Below, piece by piece: positions 43,509 through 57,288 of a stretch of DNA of 64,000 nucleotides. The notes under the pieces are model-generated. The model had not been told where the DNA came from. It was given only the letters and a program-made list of their open reading frames with translations, and did no database searches. The translations under genes and the position numbers were made by a program. Numbering within the stretch: position 1 is the first letter of the stretch; each line of letters opens with the position of its first letter. Source of the DNA: Pseudomonas sp. SCB32 (GTDB lineage: Bacteria > Pseudomonadota > Gammaproteobacteria > Pseudomonadales > Pseudomonadaceae); the NCBI RefSeq assembly GCF_009189165.1, contig NZ_CP045118.1, positions 3,534,001-3,598,000 of the forward strand, given 5' to 3'.

Positions 43509-43856
43509 TCAGATTGGCTTGTCGATGCCGTCGTAGACTTTCTGCAACGCGTCCAGGCGATCCCTGTAGCGTTGCTTCAGGCATGCCTTGTTGGCCCCAC
43601 AGGCGCGCCGCTGCTCCAGCCACGCCAGCTGTGAATCGCCCAGGCTGCCACGCATACCCATGGCGAACAGCCCTCTGAGCAAGCGATAGGTGGTCGCCAT
43701 CTGCACATCCAGTTCGGACAGCTGGCGATCGGCACAGATGGTTTTCTCGTCAGCCTGTTTTGCCCTGCCGCAGTCGAAGCTGGCGGCAGTGGCTGGCAGC
43801 GCGGCATAACCCAGGGCACATGCGATACCCAGCGTCATGCCACGCATCACCTTCAT
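43509..43856 (-). CDS. LprI-like (DUF1311) secreted protein
   Basis: A 115-aa protein with a signal peptide ([20 protein letters not shown], cleavage near PATAAS) and a mature domain of the DUF1311/LprI type with four cysteines in two likely disulfides: Cys29 (SFDCGRAK), Cys41 ([13 protein letters not shown]), and two in [18 protein letters not shown]. LprI of Mycobacterium inhibits lysozyme; other members are uncharacterised. The start overlaps the cysG stop as ATGA (43853-43856), so the gene is translationally coupled to cysG at the end of a long operon, an unexpected partner for a periplasmic protein. Confidence 0.85.
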   Translation of the reverse strand: MKVMRGMTLGIACALGYAALPATAASFDCGRAKQADEKTICADRQLSELDVQMATTYRLLRGLFAMGMRGSLGDSQLAWLEQRRACGANKACLKQRYRDRLDALQKVYDGIDKPI

Positions 43857-45238
43857 TGCTGGCCTTCGAACCAGGCGAGCTTGTCCCGCAGCCGCACGAC
43901 CTCGCCCACGATCACCAGCGTCGGCGCATGCACCTCATGCTCAGCCACCAGCTCAGGCAGGCTGGCCAGCGTACCGGTGAATACCCGCTGATGCACGGTA
44001 GTGCCTTGCTGAACCAGCGCTGCCGGGGTATCGGCGGAACGGCCATGGCGCACCAGTTGCTCGCAGATCACCGGCAAGCCGACCAAGCCCATGTAGAACA
44101 CCAGGGTCTGCCCCGGCGCGACCAGGTCGTTCCAGGGCAGATCGGTCGTGCCGTCCTTCAGGTGGCCGGTCACGAAGCGCACCGACTGCGCGTAGTCGCG
44201 ATGGGTCAGCGGGATGCCGGCGTAGGCGGCGCAACCGCTCGCTGCGGTGATGCCGGGCACGACCTGGAACGGGATGCCGTTGGCCGCCAGTTCGTCGATC
44301 TCTTCACCACCACGACCGAAGATGAACGGGTCGCCACCCTTCAGACGCAGCACGCGCTTGCCCTGCAGAGCCAGCTCGACCAGTTTGCGATTGATCTCGT
44401 CCTGCGGCACGGCGTGATCCGCGCGGCGCTTGCCGACGTAGAGGCGATCGGCGTCGCGGCGGCACAGCTCGAGAATCGCCGGAGCGACGAGGCGGTCGTA
44501 GAGCACCACGTCAGCCTGCTGCATCAGCCGCAGGGCGCGGAAGGTCAGCAGGTCGGGATCGCCCGGACCGGCACCGACCAGATAGACCTCACCGCGGGAC
44601 TCGGGCTGCGGCGACTCCAGCTTGTCCGCCAGCAGGCGTTCAGCTTCGTTCGGCTGACCGGACAGCATGCGTTCGGCCACCGGCCCCTGGAACACCTCCT
44701 CCCAGAATTTGCGGCGCTGTTGCAGGTCCGGCAGACGCTGCTTCACGCGCTCACGGAAGCGGCTGGCAAGCCCGGCCAGCTGGCCGTAGGTCGCGGGAAT
44801 CCAGGTTTCCAGCTTGGCCCGCAGCAGGCGCGCCAGTACCGGCGCATCGCCACCACTGGACACGGCCACTACCAGCGGCGAACGGTCGACGATGGCCGGG
44901 AAGATCACGCTGCACAACGCGGGCGCATCAACTACGTTGACCGGCACGCCACGCTCGTTGGCATCGCGGGAGACCTGCGCGTTGAGCGACTCATCGTCGG
45001 TAGCGGCAATGACAAGCACGCATTCCTGCAAATCGCTCTGGAGGTAAGGGCGCAGGAGCAATTCGCCCGCGCCCTCCTCGGCCAGCTCACGAAGCTCGGA
45101 GTGCACCTCGGGCGCCACGACTCGCAACACCGCGCCAGCGTCGCTCAGCAGGCGCGCCTTGCGCAGTGCGACATCACCGCCGCCGACCAGTAGCGCGCGA
45201 CGTCCGCGCAGGATGTGGAACAGCGGCAGGAAGTCCAT
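43853..45238 (-). CDS. cysG: siroheme synthase CysG (trifunctional)
   Basis: A 461-aa enzyme with an N-terminal precorrin-2 dehydrogenase/ferrochelatase half (about 1-205; [23 protein letters not shown]-binding motif) and a C-terminal uroporphyrinogen-III methyltransferase half (about 215-455; [57 protein letters not shown]). Together these convert uroporphyrinogen III to siroheme for sulfite and nitrite reductases. The active-site Ser/Asp region of the first half is intact. It starts one base after the serS stop and overlaps the LprI-like gene by four bases, inside the ftsK-lolA-rarA-serS-cysG operon. Confidence 0.96.
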   Translation of the reverse strand: MDFLPLFHILRGRRALLVGGGDVALRKARLLSDAGAVLRVVAPEVHSELRELAEEGAGELLLRPYLQSDLQECVLVIAATDDESLNAQVSRDANERGVPVNVVDAPALCSVIFPAIVDRSPLVVAVSSGGDAPVLARLLRAKLETWIPATYGQLAGLASRFRERVKQRLPDLQQRRKFWEEVFQGPVAERMLSGQPNEAERLLADKLESPQPESRGEVYLVGAGPGDPDLLTFRALRLMQQADVVLYDRLVAPAILELCRRDADRLYVGKRRADHAVPQDEINRKLVELALQGKRVLRLKGGDPFIFGRGGEEIDELAANGIPFQVVPGITAASGCAAYAGIPLTHRDYAQSVRFVTGHLKDGTTDLPWNDLVAPGQTLVFYMGLVGLPVICEQLVRHGRSADTPAALVQQGTTVHQRVFTGTLASLPELVAEHEVHAPTLVIVGEVVRLRDKLAWFEGQQ

Positions 45239-45239
45239 T

Positions 45240-46535
<1,296 letters not shown>

Positions 46536-46566
46536 CTAGTGTCAGGCGGCGCTCGCGGGCGCCACT

Positions 46567-47892
46567 TCAGGATCTTCTGCGTCTGCGGGGACTGGCCTGG
46601 TCGAGGCTTGCCAGATGGCGCAACTTCTCGCCGATCTTCAGCTCCAGTCCGCGCGGTACGGGTTGGTAATACTGGCGCGGCTCCATGGACTCGGGGAAGT
46701 AGTCTTCCCCGGCCGCGTAGGCATCCGGCTCATCATGGGCATAACGGTACTCGTCGCCATAGCCCAGGTTCTTCATCAACTTGGTCGGCGCGTTGCGCAA
46801 ATGCAGCGGCACCTCCAGCGAGCCACTCTCCGCCACGTCACGGCGAGCCGTATTGTAGGCGTTGTAGACGGCGTTGCTCTTCGGCGCGCAGGCCAGATAG
46901 ACGATGGCCTGCGCAATCGCCAGCTCGCCTTCCGGGCTGCCCAGGCGCTCCTGCACGTCCCAGGCATTAAGGCACAGCGTCAGCGCACGGGGGTCGGCGT
47001 TGCCGATATCCTCGCTGGCCATGCGTACCACGCGGCGGGCGATATAGAGCGGATCGCAGCCGCCGTCGAGCATGCGCGAATACCAGTACAGCGCCCCGTC
47101 CGGGCTGGAGCCGCGCACGGATTTATGCAGCGCGCTGATCTGGTCGTAGAAGGCCTCGCCACCCTTGTCGAAGCGGCGGCGCGAGTCGCCCAGCAGGTTC
47201 TGCAGCAGCTCGGCGCTGATCTCACCGTTGTCTTCGGCGAGGTCGGAGGCGTTTTCCAGCAGGTTGAGCAGGCGGCGGCCATCGCCGTCGGCGGCGGCCA
47301 TGAGGATGGCGAAGCTTTCGTCCGGCAGGCTCAGGTTGCGCTTGCCCAGGCCCTTGTCTTCGCTCAGCGCGCGCTGCACCAGGCGGCGCAGGGCCGCTTC
47401 GTCCAGGCTTTTCAGCACATAGACGCGGGCGCGGGACAACAGCGCGTTGTTCAGCTCGAAGGACGGGTTCTCGGTGGTCGCACCGATGAAGATCAGGGTG
47501 CCGTCTTCGACATAGGGCAGGAAGGCATCCTGCTGGCTTTTGTTGAAGCGATGCACCTCGTCGACGAAGAGGATGGTGCGACGGCCGTACTGCGCGGCGT
47601 GCTGCTTGGCCACTTCCACCGACTGGCGGATTTCCTTCACACCCGAGAGCACCGCCGAGATCGTCTCGAAGTGCGCGTCGGTGACCTGGGCCAGCAGCTT
47701 CGCCAGAGTGGTCTTGCCGACCCCGGGCGGGCCCCAGAAGATCATCGAGTGCAGCGCACCCTGCTCCAGCGCCTCGCGCAGCGGCTTGCCGCGGGCGAGC
47801 AGGTGCTCCTGGCCGACGTACTCGTCCAGGCTGGTCGCGCGCAGGCGCGCGGCCAGGGGCTGGGAAACGGGGGCGGAGCGAAACAGATCCAA
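46567..47892 (-). CDS. rarA: replication-associated recombination protein RarA (MgsA)
   Basis: A 441-aa AAA+ ATPase that acts at stalled replication forks. Visible motifs are Walker [13 protein letters not shown] (about 54-65), Walker [12 protein letters not shown], sensor 1 in [13 protein letters not shown], and the C-terminal tetramerisation region ([32 protein letters not shown]). The only usable start is TTG at 47892 ([17 protein letters not shown]), because an in-frame TAG lies 12 bases upstream. It has an AGGT site. It lies 38 bases downstream of lolA in the same operon. Confidence 0.95.
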   Translation of the reverse strand: MDLFRSAPVSQPLAARLRATSLDEYVGQEHLLARGKPLREALEQGALHSMIFWGPPGVGKTTLAKLLAQVTDAHFETISAVLSGVKEIRQSVEVAKQHAAQYGRRTILFVDEVHRFNKSQQDAFLPYVEDGTLIFIGATTENPSFELNNALLSRARVYVLKSLDEAALRRLVQRALSEDKGLGKRNLSLPDESFAILMAAADGDGRRLLNLLENASDLAEDNGEISAELLQNLLGDSRRRFDKGGEAFYDQISALHKSVRGSSPDGALYWYSRMLDGGCDPLYIARRVVRMASEDIGNADPRALTLCLNAWDVQERLGSPEGELAIAQAIVYLACAPKSNAVYNAYNTARRDVAESGSLEVPLHLRNAPTKLMKNLGYGDEYRYAHDEPDAYAAGEDYFPESMEPRQYYQPVPRGLELKIGEKLRHLASLDQASPRRRRRS

Positions 47893-47930
47893 GGGTCTTA
47901 CCTATAACTCAAACGGGCGCGAGGCCTCGG

Positions 47931-48554
47931 TCATTCCTGGATGACGTCGACGCCCTTGGGCACCTCGAAGACGAACTGCTTGGCGTCCATCGCCTCGTTC
48001 ATCTTCACGTCAAAGAACAGGATGTTGGTGCGCTGGCCGACGCTGTCGATCAGCTGCATGTCGTTCACCACACCGCTGCGGAAGGAAATCCGCAGGCTGT
48101 CGAACAGCGTGTCCTTGGACTTGGGCTTGAGGACGAAGTCGACCACGTTGCCGCCGTCTTTGGCAGTGATGTCGAAGCTCTGACCAATCTTCGAGACATC
48201 GCCGGAAAGCAGCAGCGCCGGGGTCTGGGTCAGGCGCTGGTCGAGCTTCTGGATAGTCACCTGCTCCAGGTCCGGGTCATACAGCCAGATCTTCTCGCCA
48301 TTGGAGATGAGCAGCTGCTCGTTCGGCGCATCGGTGTGCCAGCGGAACAGGCCGGGGCGCTTGAGGCCCAGGGTACCGGCGGTTTCCTGCAGGCGGGTGC
48401 CGCTGCCATCCAGGGTCAGCTGGGAGAAGCGCGCGGTCATTGTCTGGGCCTTGGTGAGCATCCCGCTCAGGCGCTGCGCAGCGGCCTCGTCGGCATGGGC
48501 CTGGACACCGGCGACAGCCAGCGCAGCAACGAACAACAGGCGGATCAGACGCAT
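47931..48554 (-). CDS. lolA: outer-membrane lipoprotein carrier protein LolA
   Basis: A 207-aa periplasmic chaperone that takes lipoproteins from LolCDE and hands them to LolB. The signal peptide is [20 protein letters not shown], cut after AHA. The mature part has the open beta-barrel pattern with conserved [40 protein letters not shown] and [17 protein letters not shown]. The ATG at 48554 is the family start. It lies 19 bases after the ftsK stop. Confidence 0.95.
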   Translation of the reverse strand: MRLIRLLFVAALAVAGVQAHADEAAAQRLSGMLTKAQTMTARFSQLTLDGSGTRLQETAGTLGLKRPGLFRWHTDAPNEQLLISNGEKIWLYDPDLEQVTIQKLDQRLTQTPALLLSGDVSKIGQSFDITAKDGGNVVDFVLKPKSKDTLFDSLRISFRSGVVNDMQLIDSVGQRTNILFFDVKMNEAMDAKQFVFEVPKGVDVIQE

Positions 48555-48573
48555 CGAAATCCTCGAAGTCGAA

Positions 48574-50988
48574 TCAATCACGGATCGGGGCCGGCGCGAT
48601 GACTTCGCGCGAGCCATTGGTATTCATCGCGGTGACCACGCCGGCCATTTCCATCGCCTCGATCATCCGCGCGGCACGGTTGTAGCCGATTTTCAGCTTG
48701 CGCTGCACGGCAGAGATGGAAGCCCGGCGGCTTTCGGTCACGAAGCGTACGGCTTCGTCGTAGAGCGGATCGTCCTCGCTGCCCTCGCCACCTTCGCCGC
48801 CGCCACCTTCGAACGAACCGCCGCCACCGCCTTCATCGGCGCCAGCGAGGATGTCCTCGACGTAGTTCGGCGCGCCACGCAGCTTCCACGCCTCAACCAC
48901 GCGGTGCACTTCATCGTCGGAGACGAAGGCGCCATGGACGCGGATCGGCAGGCCGGTGCCCGGCGGCAGGTAGAGCATGTCGCCGTGACCCAGCAACTGC
49001 TCGGCGCCACCCTGGTCGAGGATGGTGCGCGAGTCGATCTTGCTGGACACCTGGAATGCGATACGGGTCGGAATGTTTGCCTTGATCAGGCCGGTGATCA
49101 CGTCCACCGATGGACGCTGGGTCGCCAGGATCAGGTGGATGCCCGCCGCACGCGCCTTCTGGGCGATACGGGCGATCAGTTCTTCCACCTTCTTGCCGAC
49201 GATCATCATCATGTCGGCGAACTCGTCGACCACCACCACGATGGTCGGCAGAGTCTGCAGCAGCGGCGCCTCGTCTTCCATGCTCTCGCGGCGGTACAGC
49301 GGGTCGGTCAGCGGCGCGCCAGCCTCCTCCGCATCCTTCACCTTGCGGTTGAAGCCGGCGAGGTTACGTACGCCCATGGCCGCCATCAGCTTATAGCGGC
49401 GCTCCATCTCGGCGACGCTCCAGCGCAGCGCGTTGGCGGCCTCCTTCATGTCGGTGACCACCGGACAGAGCAGGTGCGGAATGCCTTCGTAGATCGACAG
49501 TTCCAGCATCTTCGGGTCGATCATGATCAGTCGCGCCTCTTCCGGCGTGGACTTGAACAGGATCGACAGGAGCATGGCGTTCACGCCCACCGACTTACCG
49601 GAACCGGTAGTACCCGCCACCAGCAGGTGCGGCATCTTCGCGAGGTCCGTGATGATCGGGTTGCCGCCGATGTCGTGGCCCAGGGCCAGCGGCACGGTGG
49701 ACTTGTGCTCGTCGTATTCCGGCGTCATCAGCACTTCGGAGAAGCGCACCATCTGCCGGTCTTCGTTGGGAATCTCGATGCCGACGGTGGTCTTGCCGGG
49801 GATGACTTCCACCACGCGGACACTGATCACCGCCAGCGAGCGCGCCAGGTCCTTCGCCAGGTTGGAGATACGGCTGACCTTCACGCCAGCAGCCGGCTGG
49901 ATTTCGAAACGGGTGATCACCGGCCCCGGATGCACGGACTCGACGATGACTTCGACGCCGAACTCCTTGAGCTTGATCTCCAGCAGGCGCGACATGGCCT
50001 CCAGGGACTCGGGCGAATAGCTCTGCTTCTTCTCGGAAGCCGGGTCGAGGATCGACAGTGGCGGCAGCGTGCCTTCCACGGCGGTATCGACGAACAGCGG
50101 CGCCTGCTTTTCCTTCAGCACGCGCTTGCTAGGCTCGACGGGCTTGGCGGGCGGCGGCGGCACATCGATCTTCGGCGCCACGCGCTTCTCGCGCTCCTGC
50201 ACGCTCTTGACCAGGGCTTCCTCGCGCTCGATCAGGCGCTCCTTGACCTTGGCCTGCTCGCGACGGTCGGCAACGATGGGCGCGGCGACTTCGGCCACAC
50301 GCTCGTCCACCTCGCGCAACTGGGCGACCAGCTGCTTGTGCTCGCTGCGGGCGCTCCACCAGCGGTTGGCGGCATTTTGGATCAGTTCGAAGAGATCGAG
50401 GGTGATCTTGCCGGTAACGTCCATGACCTTGAACCAGGACAGGTCGGCGAAGACGGTCATGCCGAACAGGAACAGCGCCAGGAACAGCAGGGTACTGCCC
50501 TGCACGTTCAAGGCATTGACCCCCAGCTGTCCCAGGCTTTCGCCCAGGGCGCCGCCGGCAGTGGCCGGCATGTGGCCGCCAGTGGCATGGAAATGGATGT
50601 AGGCCAGCGCGGAGCCGGCCAGCACCAGGAAGACCAGCCCGATCAGACGCCAGGAGAACAGCCAGCCGCTCCACTCCCAGGGCAGGTGGCGCTTGCGGAA
50701 GACCTGATAGGTCTTCACCGCCAGCAGCAGCGGGAACAGGTAGGCGAAATAGCCCAGCACCATGAACAGGATGTCGGCGCTCAGGGCACCCAGGCGACCG
50801 GCAGCATTCTGCACCTGATCGACGTGACTGGAGTGACTCCAGCCCGGATCGGACGGATCATAGGTGAGCAACGCCATCCACAGGTAAAGGCAGAGCGCGC
50901 CCAGCGCGATCAACGCCCCTTCCTTCAGGCGATAGTGCAGTTGCTGACGCCAGGCGGCGGCATGGCTTGCTGTGGTGGTGTCCTTCAA
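48574..50988 (-). CDS. ftsK: DNA translocase FtsK
   Basis: An 804-aa septal DNA pump that coordinates chromosome dimer resolution with division. The N-terminal part has four membrane helices (from [20 protein letters not shown]) and is followed by a charged linker (about 230-310). The RecA-like motor contains Walker [15 protein letters not shown] and Walker [13 protein letters not shown]. The C-terminal gamma winged helix ([20 protein letters not shown]) reads KOPS sites. A glycine-rich spacer with two runs of four to five glycines separates motor and gamma. The start is uncertain: TTG at 50988 ([15 protein letters not shown]) is chosen because AGGA precedes it at 11 bases. Upstream residues are not family-like. 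Confidence 0.93.
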   Translation of the reverse strand: MKDTTTASHAAAWRQQLHYRLKEGALIALGALCLYLWMALLTYDPSDPGWSHSSHVDQVQNAAGRLGALSADILFMVLGYFAYLFPLLLAVKTYQVFRKRHLPWEWSGWLFSWRLIGLVFLVLAGSALAYIHFHATGGHMPATAGGALGESLGQLGVNALNVQGSTLLFLALFLFGMTVFADLSWFKVMDVTGKITLDLFELIQNAANRWWSARSEHKQLVAQLREVDERVAEVAAPIVADRREQAKVKERLIEREEALVKSVQEREKRVAPKIDVPPPPAKPVEPSKRVLKEKQAPLFVDTAVEGTLPPLSILDPASEKKQSYSPESLEAMSRLLEIKLKEFGVEVIVESVHPGPVITRFEIQPAAGVKVSRISNLAKDLARSLAVISVRVVEVIPGKTTVGIEIPNEDRQMVRFSEVLMTPEYDEHKSTVPLALGHDIGGNPIITDLAKMPHLLVAGTTGSGKSVGVNAMLLSILFKSTPEEARLIMIDPKMLELSIYEGIPHLLCPVVTDMKEAANALRWSVAEMERRYKLMAAMGVRNLAGFNRKVKDAEEAGAPLTDPLYRRESMEDEAPLLQTLPTIVVVVDEFADMMMIVGKKVEELIARIAQKARAAGIHLILATQRPSVDVITGLIKANIPTRIAFQVSSKIDSRTILDQGGAEQLLGHGDMLYLPPGTGLPIRVHGAFVSDDEVHRVVEAWKLRGAPNYVEDILAGADEGGGGGSFEGGGGEGGEGSEDDPLYDEAVRFVTESRRASISAVQRKLKIGYNRAARMIEAMEMAGVVTAMNTNGSREVIAPAPIRD

Positions 50989-51131
50989 AACGCGTCTATT
51001 CCTGCGCTTTACGCGCGTCCGAGAGTCGTTGAGCCTCAAAACGGGCCTATTGTACGGCTTTGGCCAGCCGATGCCAGCGAGCCCGGAAGCGTCCGACAGC
51101 GCTTTTGCCGGCTTTCCGAGGTTCGGTGTAG

Positions 51132-52160
<1,029 letters not shown>

Positions 52161-52198
52161 TCGGCCAAAGGGGAGGCCCGCCCTCCCCTCCTCCGCCC

Positions 52199-52903
52199 AT
52201 GCTCAACTGGCTATCTCGCGACAACTTCGACTTCCCTCCCCTGGACAAGGCCCTGCACGAGCCCAACGGCCTGCTCGCGGCCGGCGGCGACCTCGACCCG
52301 CGCCGCCTGATCCAGGCGTACCGTCACGGCTGCTTCCCCTGGTACCAGGACGGCCAGCCGATTCTCTGGTGGTCGCCCGATCCACGCACCGTGCTGTTCC
52401 CCGGCGAACTGCATGTCTCCCGCAGCCTGGCCAAGCTCATCCGCCAGCAGCGCTACCAGGTCACCATCGACCAGGCCTTCGAACAGGTCATCCACGGCTG
52501 CGCCGGACCACGCGACTACGCCGACGGCACCTGGATCACCACGCCGATGCAGCAGGCCTACTGCGAACTGCATCGCATGGGCGTCGCCCACTCGGTGGAA
52601 GCCTGGGACGGCAGCGAGCTGGTCGGCGGACTGTACGGACTGGCCATCGGTCGGCTGTTCTTCGGCGAGTCCATGTTCAGCCACGCGGACAATGCTTCCA
52701 AGGTGGCGTTCGCCACCCTGGTGCAACGCCTCAAGGCCGCAGGTTTCGAGCTGATCGACTGCCAGATGCCGACCCAGCACCTGCACAGCTTCGGCGCGAG
52801 AGCCATATCCCGGCGCGAATTCGCAGCTTATCTGCGCCGCCACCTCGACCAATCGCCATTGCAGGACTGGACTTCGCAAGCGGACCAGCCCAGCCTGGCT
52901 TAA
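52199..52903 (+). CDS. aat: leucyl/phenylalanyl-tRNA-protein transferase Aat
   Basis: A 234-aa enzyme that adds Leu or Phe to proteins with N-terminal Arg or Lys, producing N-degrons for ClpS/ClpAP. Family segments: [80 protein letters not shown] and [20 protein letters not shown]. The ATG at 52199 lacks a strong Shine-Dalgarno and sits 10 bases after a GC hairpin at 52170-52188, which may lower or couple its translation to trxB. bpt follows after 31 bases. Confidence 0.96.
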   Translation: MLNWLSRDNFDFPPLDKALHEPNGLLAAGGDLDPRRLIQAYRHGCFPWYQDGQPILWWSPDPRTVLFPGELHVSRSLAKLIRQQRYQVTIDQAFEQVIHGCAGPRDYADGTWITTPMQQAYCELHRMGVAHSVEAWDGSELVGGLYGLAIGRLFFGESMFSHADNASKVAFATLVQRLKAAGFELIDCQMPTQHLHSFGARAISRREFAAYLRRHLDQSPLQDWTSQADQPSLA

Positions 52904-52934
52904 ACTTGTCAGAGGGTCCTCGCAGGGGTTGAAG

Positions 52935-53642
52935 ATGACCGAGCTCGCCCGCCTGAAGTTTTACGCCACACAGCCGCACCCATGCAGCTATCTGCCCGAA
53001 GAGCAGGCCACCACCCTGTTCCTCGACCCCAGCCAGCCCATGGACGCGCAGCTGTACGCCTCGCTTTCGGAGGTCGGCTTCCGGCGTAGCGGCGAGCACC
53101 TGTACCGCCCCCACTGCCAGCACTGCACCGCCTGCATCCCGGCACGCATCCCGGCGGCCAATTTCCTCCCCAACCGTCAGCAGAAACGCATCCTCAAGCG
53201 CAACGCGGACCTCGAGGTCATTCGCAAGCGGCCGACCTTCACCGAGGAGTACTACGCGCTGTACATGCGCTACATCGAACAGCGCCACGCCGACGGCGAC
53301 ATGTACCCGCCCAGCCGCGACCAGTTCGCCACCTTCCTGGTTCGCGACCTGCCGTTCAGTTGCTTCTTCGAGTTCCGCCTGCAGGGCCGCCTGCTGGCCG
53401 TCGCGGTCACTGACGTCCTGCCCAACGGACTCTCGGCGGTCTACACCTTCTATGACCCCGACGAAGAGCGCCGCAGCCTGGGCCGCTTCGCCATCCTCTG
53501 GCAGGTCGCCGAGACCCATCGCCTGGGTCTGCACGCGGTCTACCTCGGCTACTGGATCAAGAACTGCCGAAAGATGAACTACAAGACCCAGTACCGGCCG
53601 ATCGAGCTGTTCGTTAACCAGCGCTGGGTCGTGTTGAACTGA
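52935..53642 (+). CDS. bpt: aspartate/glutamate leucyltransferase Bpt
   Basis: A 235-aa aminoacyl-tRNA-protein transferase that adds leucine to N-terminal Asp or Glu, giving a ClpS-recognised degron. The N-terminal cysteine-rich domain ([34 protein letters not shown]) and the GNAT-like core ([58 protein letters not shown]) are intact. ATG at 52935 with CAGGGG upstream. It is co-oriented with aat and ends in a terminator before infA. Confidence 0.95.
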   Translation: MTELARLKFYATQPHPCSYLPEEQATTLFLDPSQPMDAQLYASLSEVGFRRSGEHLYRPHCQHCTACIPARIPAANFLPNRQQKRILKRNADLEVIRKRPTFTEEYYALYMRYIEQRHADGDMYPPSRDQFATFLVRDLPFSCFFEFRLQGRLLAVAVTDVLPNGLSAVYTFYDPDEERRSLGRFAILWQVAETHRLGLHAVYLGYWIKNCRKMNYKTQYRPIELFVNQRWVVLN

Positions 53643-53679
53643 TCCATTACACGCCAGTTGGCGTTACGGCGCATTTTCA

Positions 53680-53701
53680 GGCACAATGTGTGCCTTTTTT
53701 A
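53680..53701 (+). terminator. Rho-independent terminator between bpt and infA
   Basis: GGCACA / TGTGCC with an ATG loop and a T7 tail. It ends the trxB-aat-bpt transcription unit. Confidence 0.85.
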
Positions 53702-53747
53702 ATGGCCTGAAACTTCAGGCAACCATAGATACCGAGGGCTCTACTGC

Positions 53748-53966
53748 ATGTCGAAAGAAGACAGCTTCGAAATGGAAGGCACTGTCGTCGACACCCTGCC
53801 CAACACCATGTTCCGCGTGGAGTTGGAGAACGGGCACGTCGTTACCGCGCACATCTCCGGCAAGATGCGCAAGAACTACATCCGCATCCTGACCGGCGAC
53901 AAGGTTCGCGTAGAACTGACGCCCTACGACCTGTCCAAGGGTCGTATCACCTACCGCGCCCGCTGA
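53748..53966 (+). CDS. infA: translation initiation factor IF-1
   Basis: A 72-aa OB-fold protein that binds the 30S A site during initiation. The sequence ([60 protein letters not shown]) is essentially the gammaproteobacterial consensus. ATG at 53748, with a bpt terminator and a 50-base leader upstream and a bidirectional terminator downstream. Confidence 0.98.
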
Positions 53967-54004
53967 CGGACGGTAGCGCCGGAAGCCAGATCCGGCACAC
54001 AGAA

Positions 54005-54030
54005 AAACGCCCGGCATTGCCGGGCGTTTT
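54005..54030. terminator. bidirectional terminator between infA and clpA
   Basis: CGCCCGGC / GCCGGGCG with an ATT loop, flanked by A5 and T4. It serves infA on the plus strand and clpA on the minus strand. Confidence 0.88.
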
Positions 54031-54049
54031 CGTTTGCGCCTGACGCTCG

Positions 54050-56323
54050 TCAGGCCGGCTCTACGGCGATCACTTCAAACTCGAAGGCCAGCTCGCCATC
54101 CTTCAGGTCCACATGGGCCACACCACCGTGCTCGGCCAGCTCGCCGAACAGGATCTCCTCGGCCAGCGGCCGCTTGATCTTGTCCTGGATAAGCCGCGCC
54201 ATCGGACGCGCACCCATCTGCGGGTCGTACCCCTTTTCCGCCAGCCAGTTACGCGCCGCGTCACTGACCTCGATCTGCACGTGCTTGTCCTCGAGCTGCG
54301 CCTGCAGTTCGGTGAGGAACTTGTCGACGATGTTCTTGATGGTTTCGAGACTGAGGCGGCCGAACTGGATGATGGTATCCAGGCGATTGCGGAACTCAGG
54401 CGTGAAGCTCTTCTTGATCACTTCCATGGCGTCGGTCGAGTGATCCTGCAGCGTGAAGCCGATGGAGGCTCGCGCCGCGATTTCCGCGCCGGCGTTGGTG
54501 GTCATGATCAGGATGACGTTGCGGAAGTCCGCCTTGCGCCCGTTGTTGTCGGTCAGGGTGCCGTGGTCCATCACCTGCAGCAGCAGGTTGAAGACTTCCG
54601 GATGCGCCTTCTCGATCTCATCCAGCAGCAGCACGCAGTGCGGTGTCTTGGTGATCGCTTCAGTCAGCAGGCCGCCCTGGTCGAAACCGACGTAGCCCGG
54701 AGGCGCGCCGATCAGACGGGATACGGTGTGCCGTTCCATGTACTCGGACATGTCGAAGCGCACCAGCTCCACCCCCAGCGCCTTGGCCAGCTGACGAGCC
54801 ACTTCGGTCTTGCCCACCCCGGTCGGGCCGGAGAACAGGAAGGAGCCGACCGGCTTGTCCGGTGACTTCAGGCCCGCACGGGACAGCTTGATCGCGGTGG
54901 ACAGCGATTCGATGGCCGCAGCCTGGCCGAACACGGTCAGCTTCAGGTCGCGCTCCAGATTGCGCAGCAGCTCTTTATCGGAGCTGGAGACGTGCTTCGG
55001 AGGAATGCGCGCGATCTTCGCGACGATGTCCTCGACCTGCGGCACCTCGATGCGCTTCACGCGTTTCTCTTCCGGCTGCAGGCGCTGGTAGGCGCCCGCT
55101 TCGTCGATCACGTCGATGGCCTTGTCCGGCATGTGGCGATCGTTGATGTAGCGCGCAGCCAGTTCGGCGGCGGCACGCAGCGCCTCGTCGCTGTACTCGA
55201 CATGGTGGTGCTGCTCGAAGCGTGGCTTCAGGCCCTTCAGGATGCCATAGGTATCCTCGACGGACGGCTCGGTGACGTCGACCTTCTGGAAGCGACGCGC
55301 CAGAGCACGGTCCTTCTCGAAGATGCCGCGGAATTCCTGGAAGGTGGTGGAACCGATGCAGCGGATTTCGCCAGAGGACAGCAACGGCTTGAGCAGGTTG
55401 GACGCATCCATCACCCCGCCCGATGCCGCGCCGGCACCGATGATGGTGTGGATCTCGTCGATGAACAGCACCGCATGCGGACGCTTGCGCAGCTCGTTGA
55501 GCAGCGCCTTGAAGCGCTTCTCAAAATCACCACGGTACTTGGTGCCCGCCAGCAACGCGCCCAGGTCCAGGGAATAGACGACGCTGTCGGACAGCAGGTC
55601 CGGCACCTGGCCGTCGACGATGCGTTTGGCCAGGCCTTCGGCGATGGCGGTCTTGCCGACGCCCGCTTCACCGACCAGCAGCGGGTTGTTCTTGCGGCGG
55701 CGCGCCAGAATCTGCGCGACACGCTCGACTTCGGATTCACGACCGACCAGCGGATCGATGCGCCCCTGGCGCGCCAGGTCGTTCAGGTTGCTGGCATAGG
55801 CGTCCAGCGGATGGCTGGAGGTCGAAGACTCACCGCCCTCCTCGTCCTGCATATCCTGTTCGTTTTCCTGATGCTCGGCATGGCCCGGCACCTTGGAAAT
55901 GCCGTGGGCGATGTAATTGACCACATCGATGCGCGCGACGCTCTGCTGCTTGAGCAGGAACACCGCCTGGCTTTCCTGCTCGCTGAAGATGGCCACCAGC
56001 ACATTGGCGCCAGTCACTTCGCGCTTGCCGGAGCTCTGCACGTGGAACACCGCGCGCTGCAACACGCGCTGGAAGCCCAGGGTCGGCTGGGTCTCGCGAT
56101 CCTCATCATGCTGAGGGATCAGTGGCGTAGTGGAGTCGATGAACTCCTGCAGGTCCCGCCGCAGCTTGTCCAGGTTAGCTCCACACGCTCTCAGGACCGT
56201 TGCGGCAGCTTCGTTATCCAGAAGCGCCAACAGCAAGTGCTCAACGGTCATGAACTCATGCCGCTTCGCCCGCGCCTCCTTGAAGGCGAGATTGAGGGTG
56301 ACTTCGAGCTCTCGATTCAACAT
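54050..56323 (-). CDS. clpA: ClpA, ATPase subunit of the ClpAP protease
   Basis: A 757-aa AAA+ unfoldase. Two Clp N repeats (1-145), first ATPase module with Walker [15 protein letters not shown], second with [19 protein letters not shown], and the ClpP-binding loop region in the second module. A short acidic linker ([15 protein letters not shown], about 150-165) follows the N-domain. It works with ClpS to degrade N-degron substrates, some made by Aat and Bpt encoded 1.1 kb away. It lies 28 bases downstream of clpS in the same operon. Confidence 0.97.
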   Translation of the reverse strand: MLNRELEVTLNLAFKEARAKRHEFMTVEHLLLALLDNEAAATVLRACGANLDKLRRDLQEFIDSTTPLIPQHDEDRETQPTLGFQRVLQRAVFHVQSSGKREVTGANVLVAIFSEQESQAVFLLKQQSVARIDVVNYIAHGISKVPGHAEHQENEQDMQDEEGGESSTSSHPLDAYASNLNDLARQGRIDPLVGRESEVERVAQILARRRKNNPLLVGEAGVGKTAIAEGLAKRIVDGQVPDLLSDSVVYSLDLGALLAGTKYRGDFEKRFKALLNELRKRPHAVLFIDEIHTIIGAGAASGGVMDASNLLKPLLSSGEIRCIGSTTFQEFRGIFEKDRALARRFQKVDVTEPSVEDTYGILKGLKPRFEQHHHVEYSDEALRAAAELAARYINDRHMPDKAIDVIDEAGAYQRLQPEEKRVKRIEVPQVEDIVAKIARIPPKHVSSSDKELLRNLERDLKLTVFGQAAAIESLSTAIKLSRAGLKSPDKPVGSFLFSGPTGVGKTEVARQLAKALGVELVRFDMSEYMERHTVSRLIGAPPGYVGFDQGGLLTEAITKTPHCVLLLDEIEKAHPEVFNLLLQVMDHGTLTDNNGRKADFRNVILIMTTNAGAEIAARASIGFTLQDHSTDAMEVIKKSFTPEFRNRLDTIIQFGRLSLETIKNIVDKFLTELQAQLEDKHVQIEVSDAARNWLAEKGYDPQMGARPMARLIQDKIKRPLAEEILFGELAEHGGVAHVDLKDGELAFEFEVIAVEPA

Positions 56324-56351
56324 GACTTCACCTCGCTCCCAAACATCCGCA

Positions 56352-56714
56352 TCAACCTTCTTTCTCTATTTCGCACAACAGTGGATGTTGGCTCTCCCTC
56401 GCATATTGATTGACCTGCATGGCTTTGGTTTCAGCGACATCGCGGGTAAAGGCCCCGCAGTTCGCCTTGCCTTGAGTATGCACAGTCAACATGACCTTGG
56501 TTGCCTGCTCGCGGTTCATGTTGAAGTACAACTCGAGCACCTCAACCACGAAATCCATCGGGGTGTAATCATCGTTGAACATGATGACCCGATACATGGG
56601 CGGCGGCTTCAGCGCGGGCTTGGCTTCCTCGACCGCGAGCCCCGTCCCTTCGTCCTCCAATGGATCCGGGCGGTCCTGATTGAATGTTAGTCGAATCTGG
56701 CTACTTGCATGCAT
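56352..56714 (-). CDS. clpS: ClpS, N-degron adaptor for ClpA
   Basis: A 120-aa adaptor that binds N-terminal Leu, Phe, Trp or Tyr and delivers substrates to ClpA. After a flexible 35-residue N-terminus the core shows [40 protein letters not shown] and [20 protein letters not shown], which include the hydrophobic pocket and acidic rim. ATG at 56714. It diverges from cspD. Confidence 0.96.
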   Translation of the reverse strand: MHASSQIRLTFNQDRPDPLEDEGTGLAVEEAKPALKPPPMYRVIMFNDDYTPMDFVVEVLELYFNMNREQATKVMLTVHTQGKANCGAFTRDVAETKAMQVNQYARESQHPLLCEIEKEG

Positions 56715-56827
56715 GCTGGAATAAAAGCTTTACGAGTGGGTGAATGAGGGGGCCAACCGGAGTTTGAATCGCCTCTCAGGCCCAGACGATGCCGCCTTGA
56801 CTAACGGCAAAAGGGTGTTACAACCAA

Positions 56828-56847
56828 AGGATACCCCCCGGAGGGTA
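56828..56847. other. hairpin in the clpS/cspD intergenic region
   Basis: GATACCC and GGGTATC pair around CCCCGGA-like loop bases, roughly midway between the two divergent starts. It has no U-tract. It may be an operator or part of either leader. Confidence 0.35.
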
Positions 56848-56942
56848 TCAGGGGTTCCGGACGTCCGTCGCCAAAAAAGGCCGTGGCGGAATCGAAGTGG
56901 ATGATACTCCAGCGATGGAGTCCTTTGCAGAGGGATATCAGC

Positions 56943-57218
56943 ATGCTCAGCGGTAAGGTCAAGTGGTTCAACAACGCCAAGGGCTATGGATTCATCCTGG
57001 CTGAAGGCCGAGATGAGGACCTGTTCGCTCATTACTCGGCAATCCAGATGGATGGCTACAAGACACTCAAGGCCGGCCAACCCGTCAGCTTCGAGATCCT
57101 GCAAGGTCCGAAGGGGCTGCATGCGGTTAACATTCAACCCATCAACGCCAGCATATCCGCCTCCTCCGCCCAGACTGCCCCGAGCAGCGAGATGCAGAAC
57201 ATCACGGCAGAGGCCTGA
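56943..57218 (+). CDS. cspD: cold-shock domain protein CspD
   Basis: A 91-aa single-strand nucleic-acid-binding protein. The cold-shock domain (1-67) has RNP1-like [10 protein letters not shown] and RNP2-like DLFAHYSAI, and the 24-residue Ser/Ala/Thr-rich tail fits CspD more than CspA. CspD in E. coli inhibits replication in stationary phase and is a protease substrate; here it lies beside clpS/clpA, as in many gammaproteobacteria. ATG at 56943 with AGAGG nearby; a strong terminator follows. Confidence 0.92.
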   Translation: MLSGKVKWFNNAKGYGFILAEGRDEDLFAHYSAIQMDGYKTLKAGQPVSFEILQGPKGLHAVNIQPINASISASSAQTAPSSEMQNITAEA

Positions 57219-57237
57219 TCCCCAGGATCAGCAGAAT

Positions 57238-57269
57238 GAAAAAAGGCCGGCATCAGCCGGCCTTTTTTT
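57238..57269. terminator. bidirectional terminator between cspD and icd
   Basis: AAAAAAGGCCGGC / GCCGGCCTTTTTT with an ATCA loop. Very strong on both strands. Confidence 0.93.
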
Positions 57270-57288
57270 ATGGGCACTTCACGCCGGA

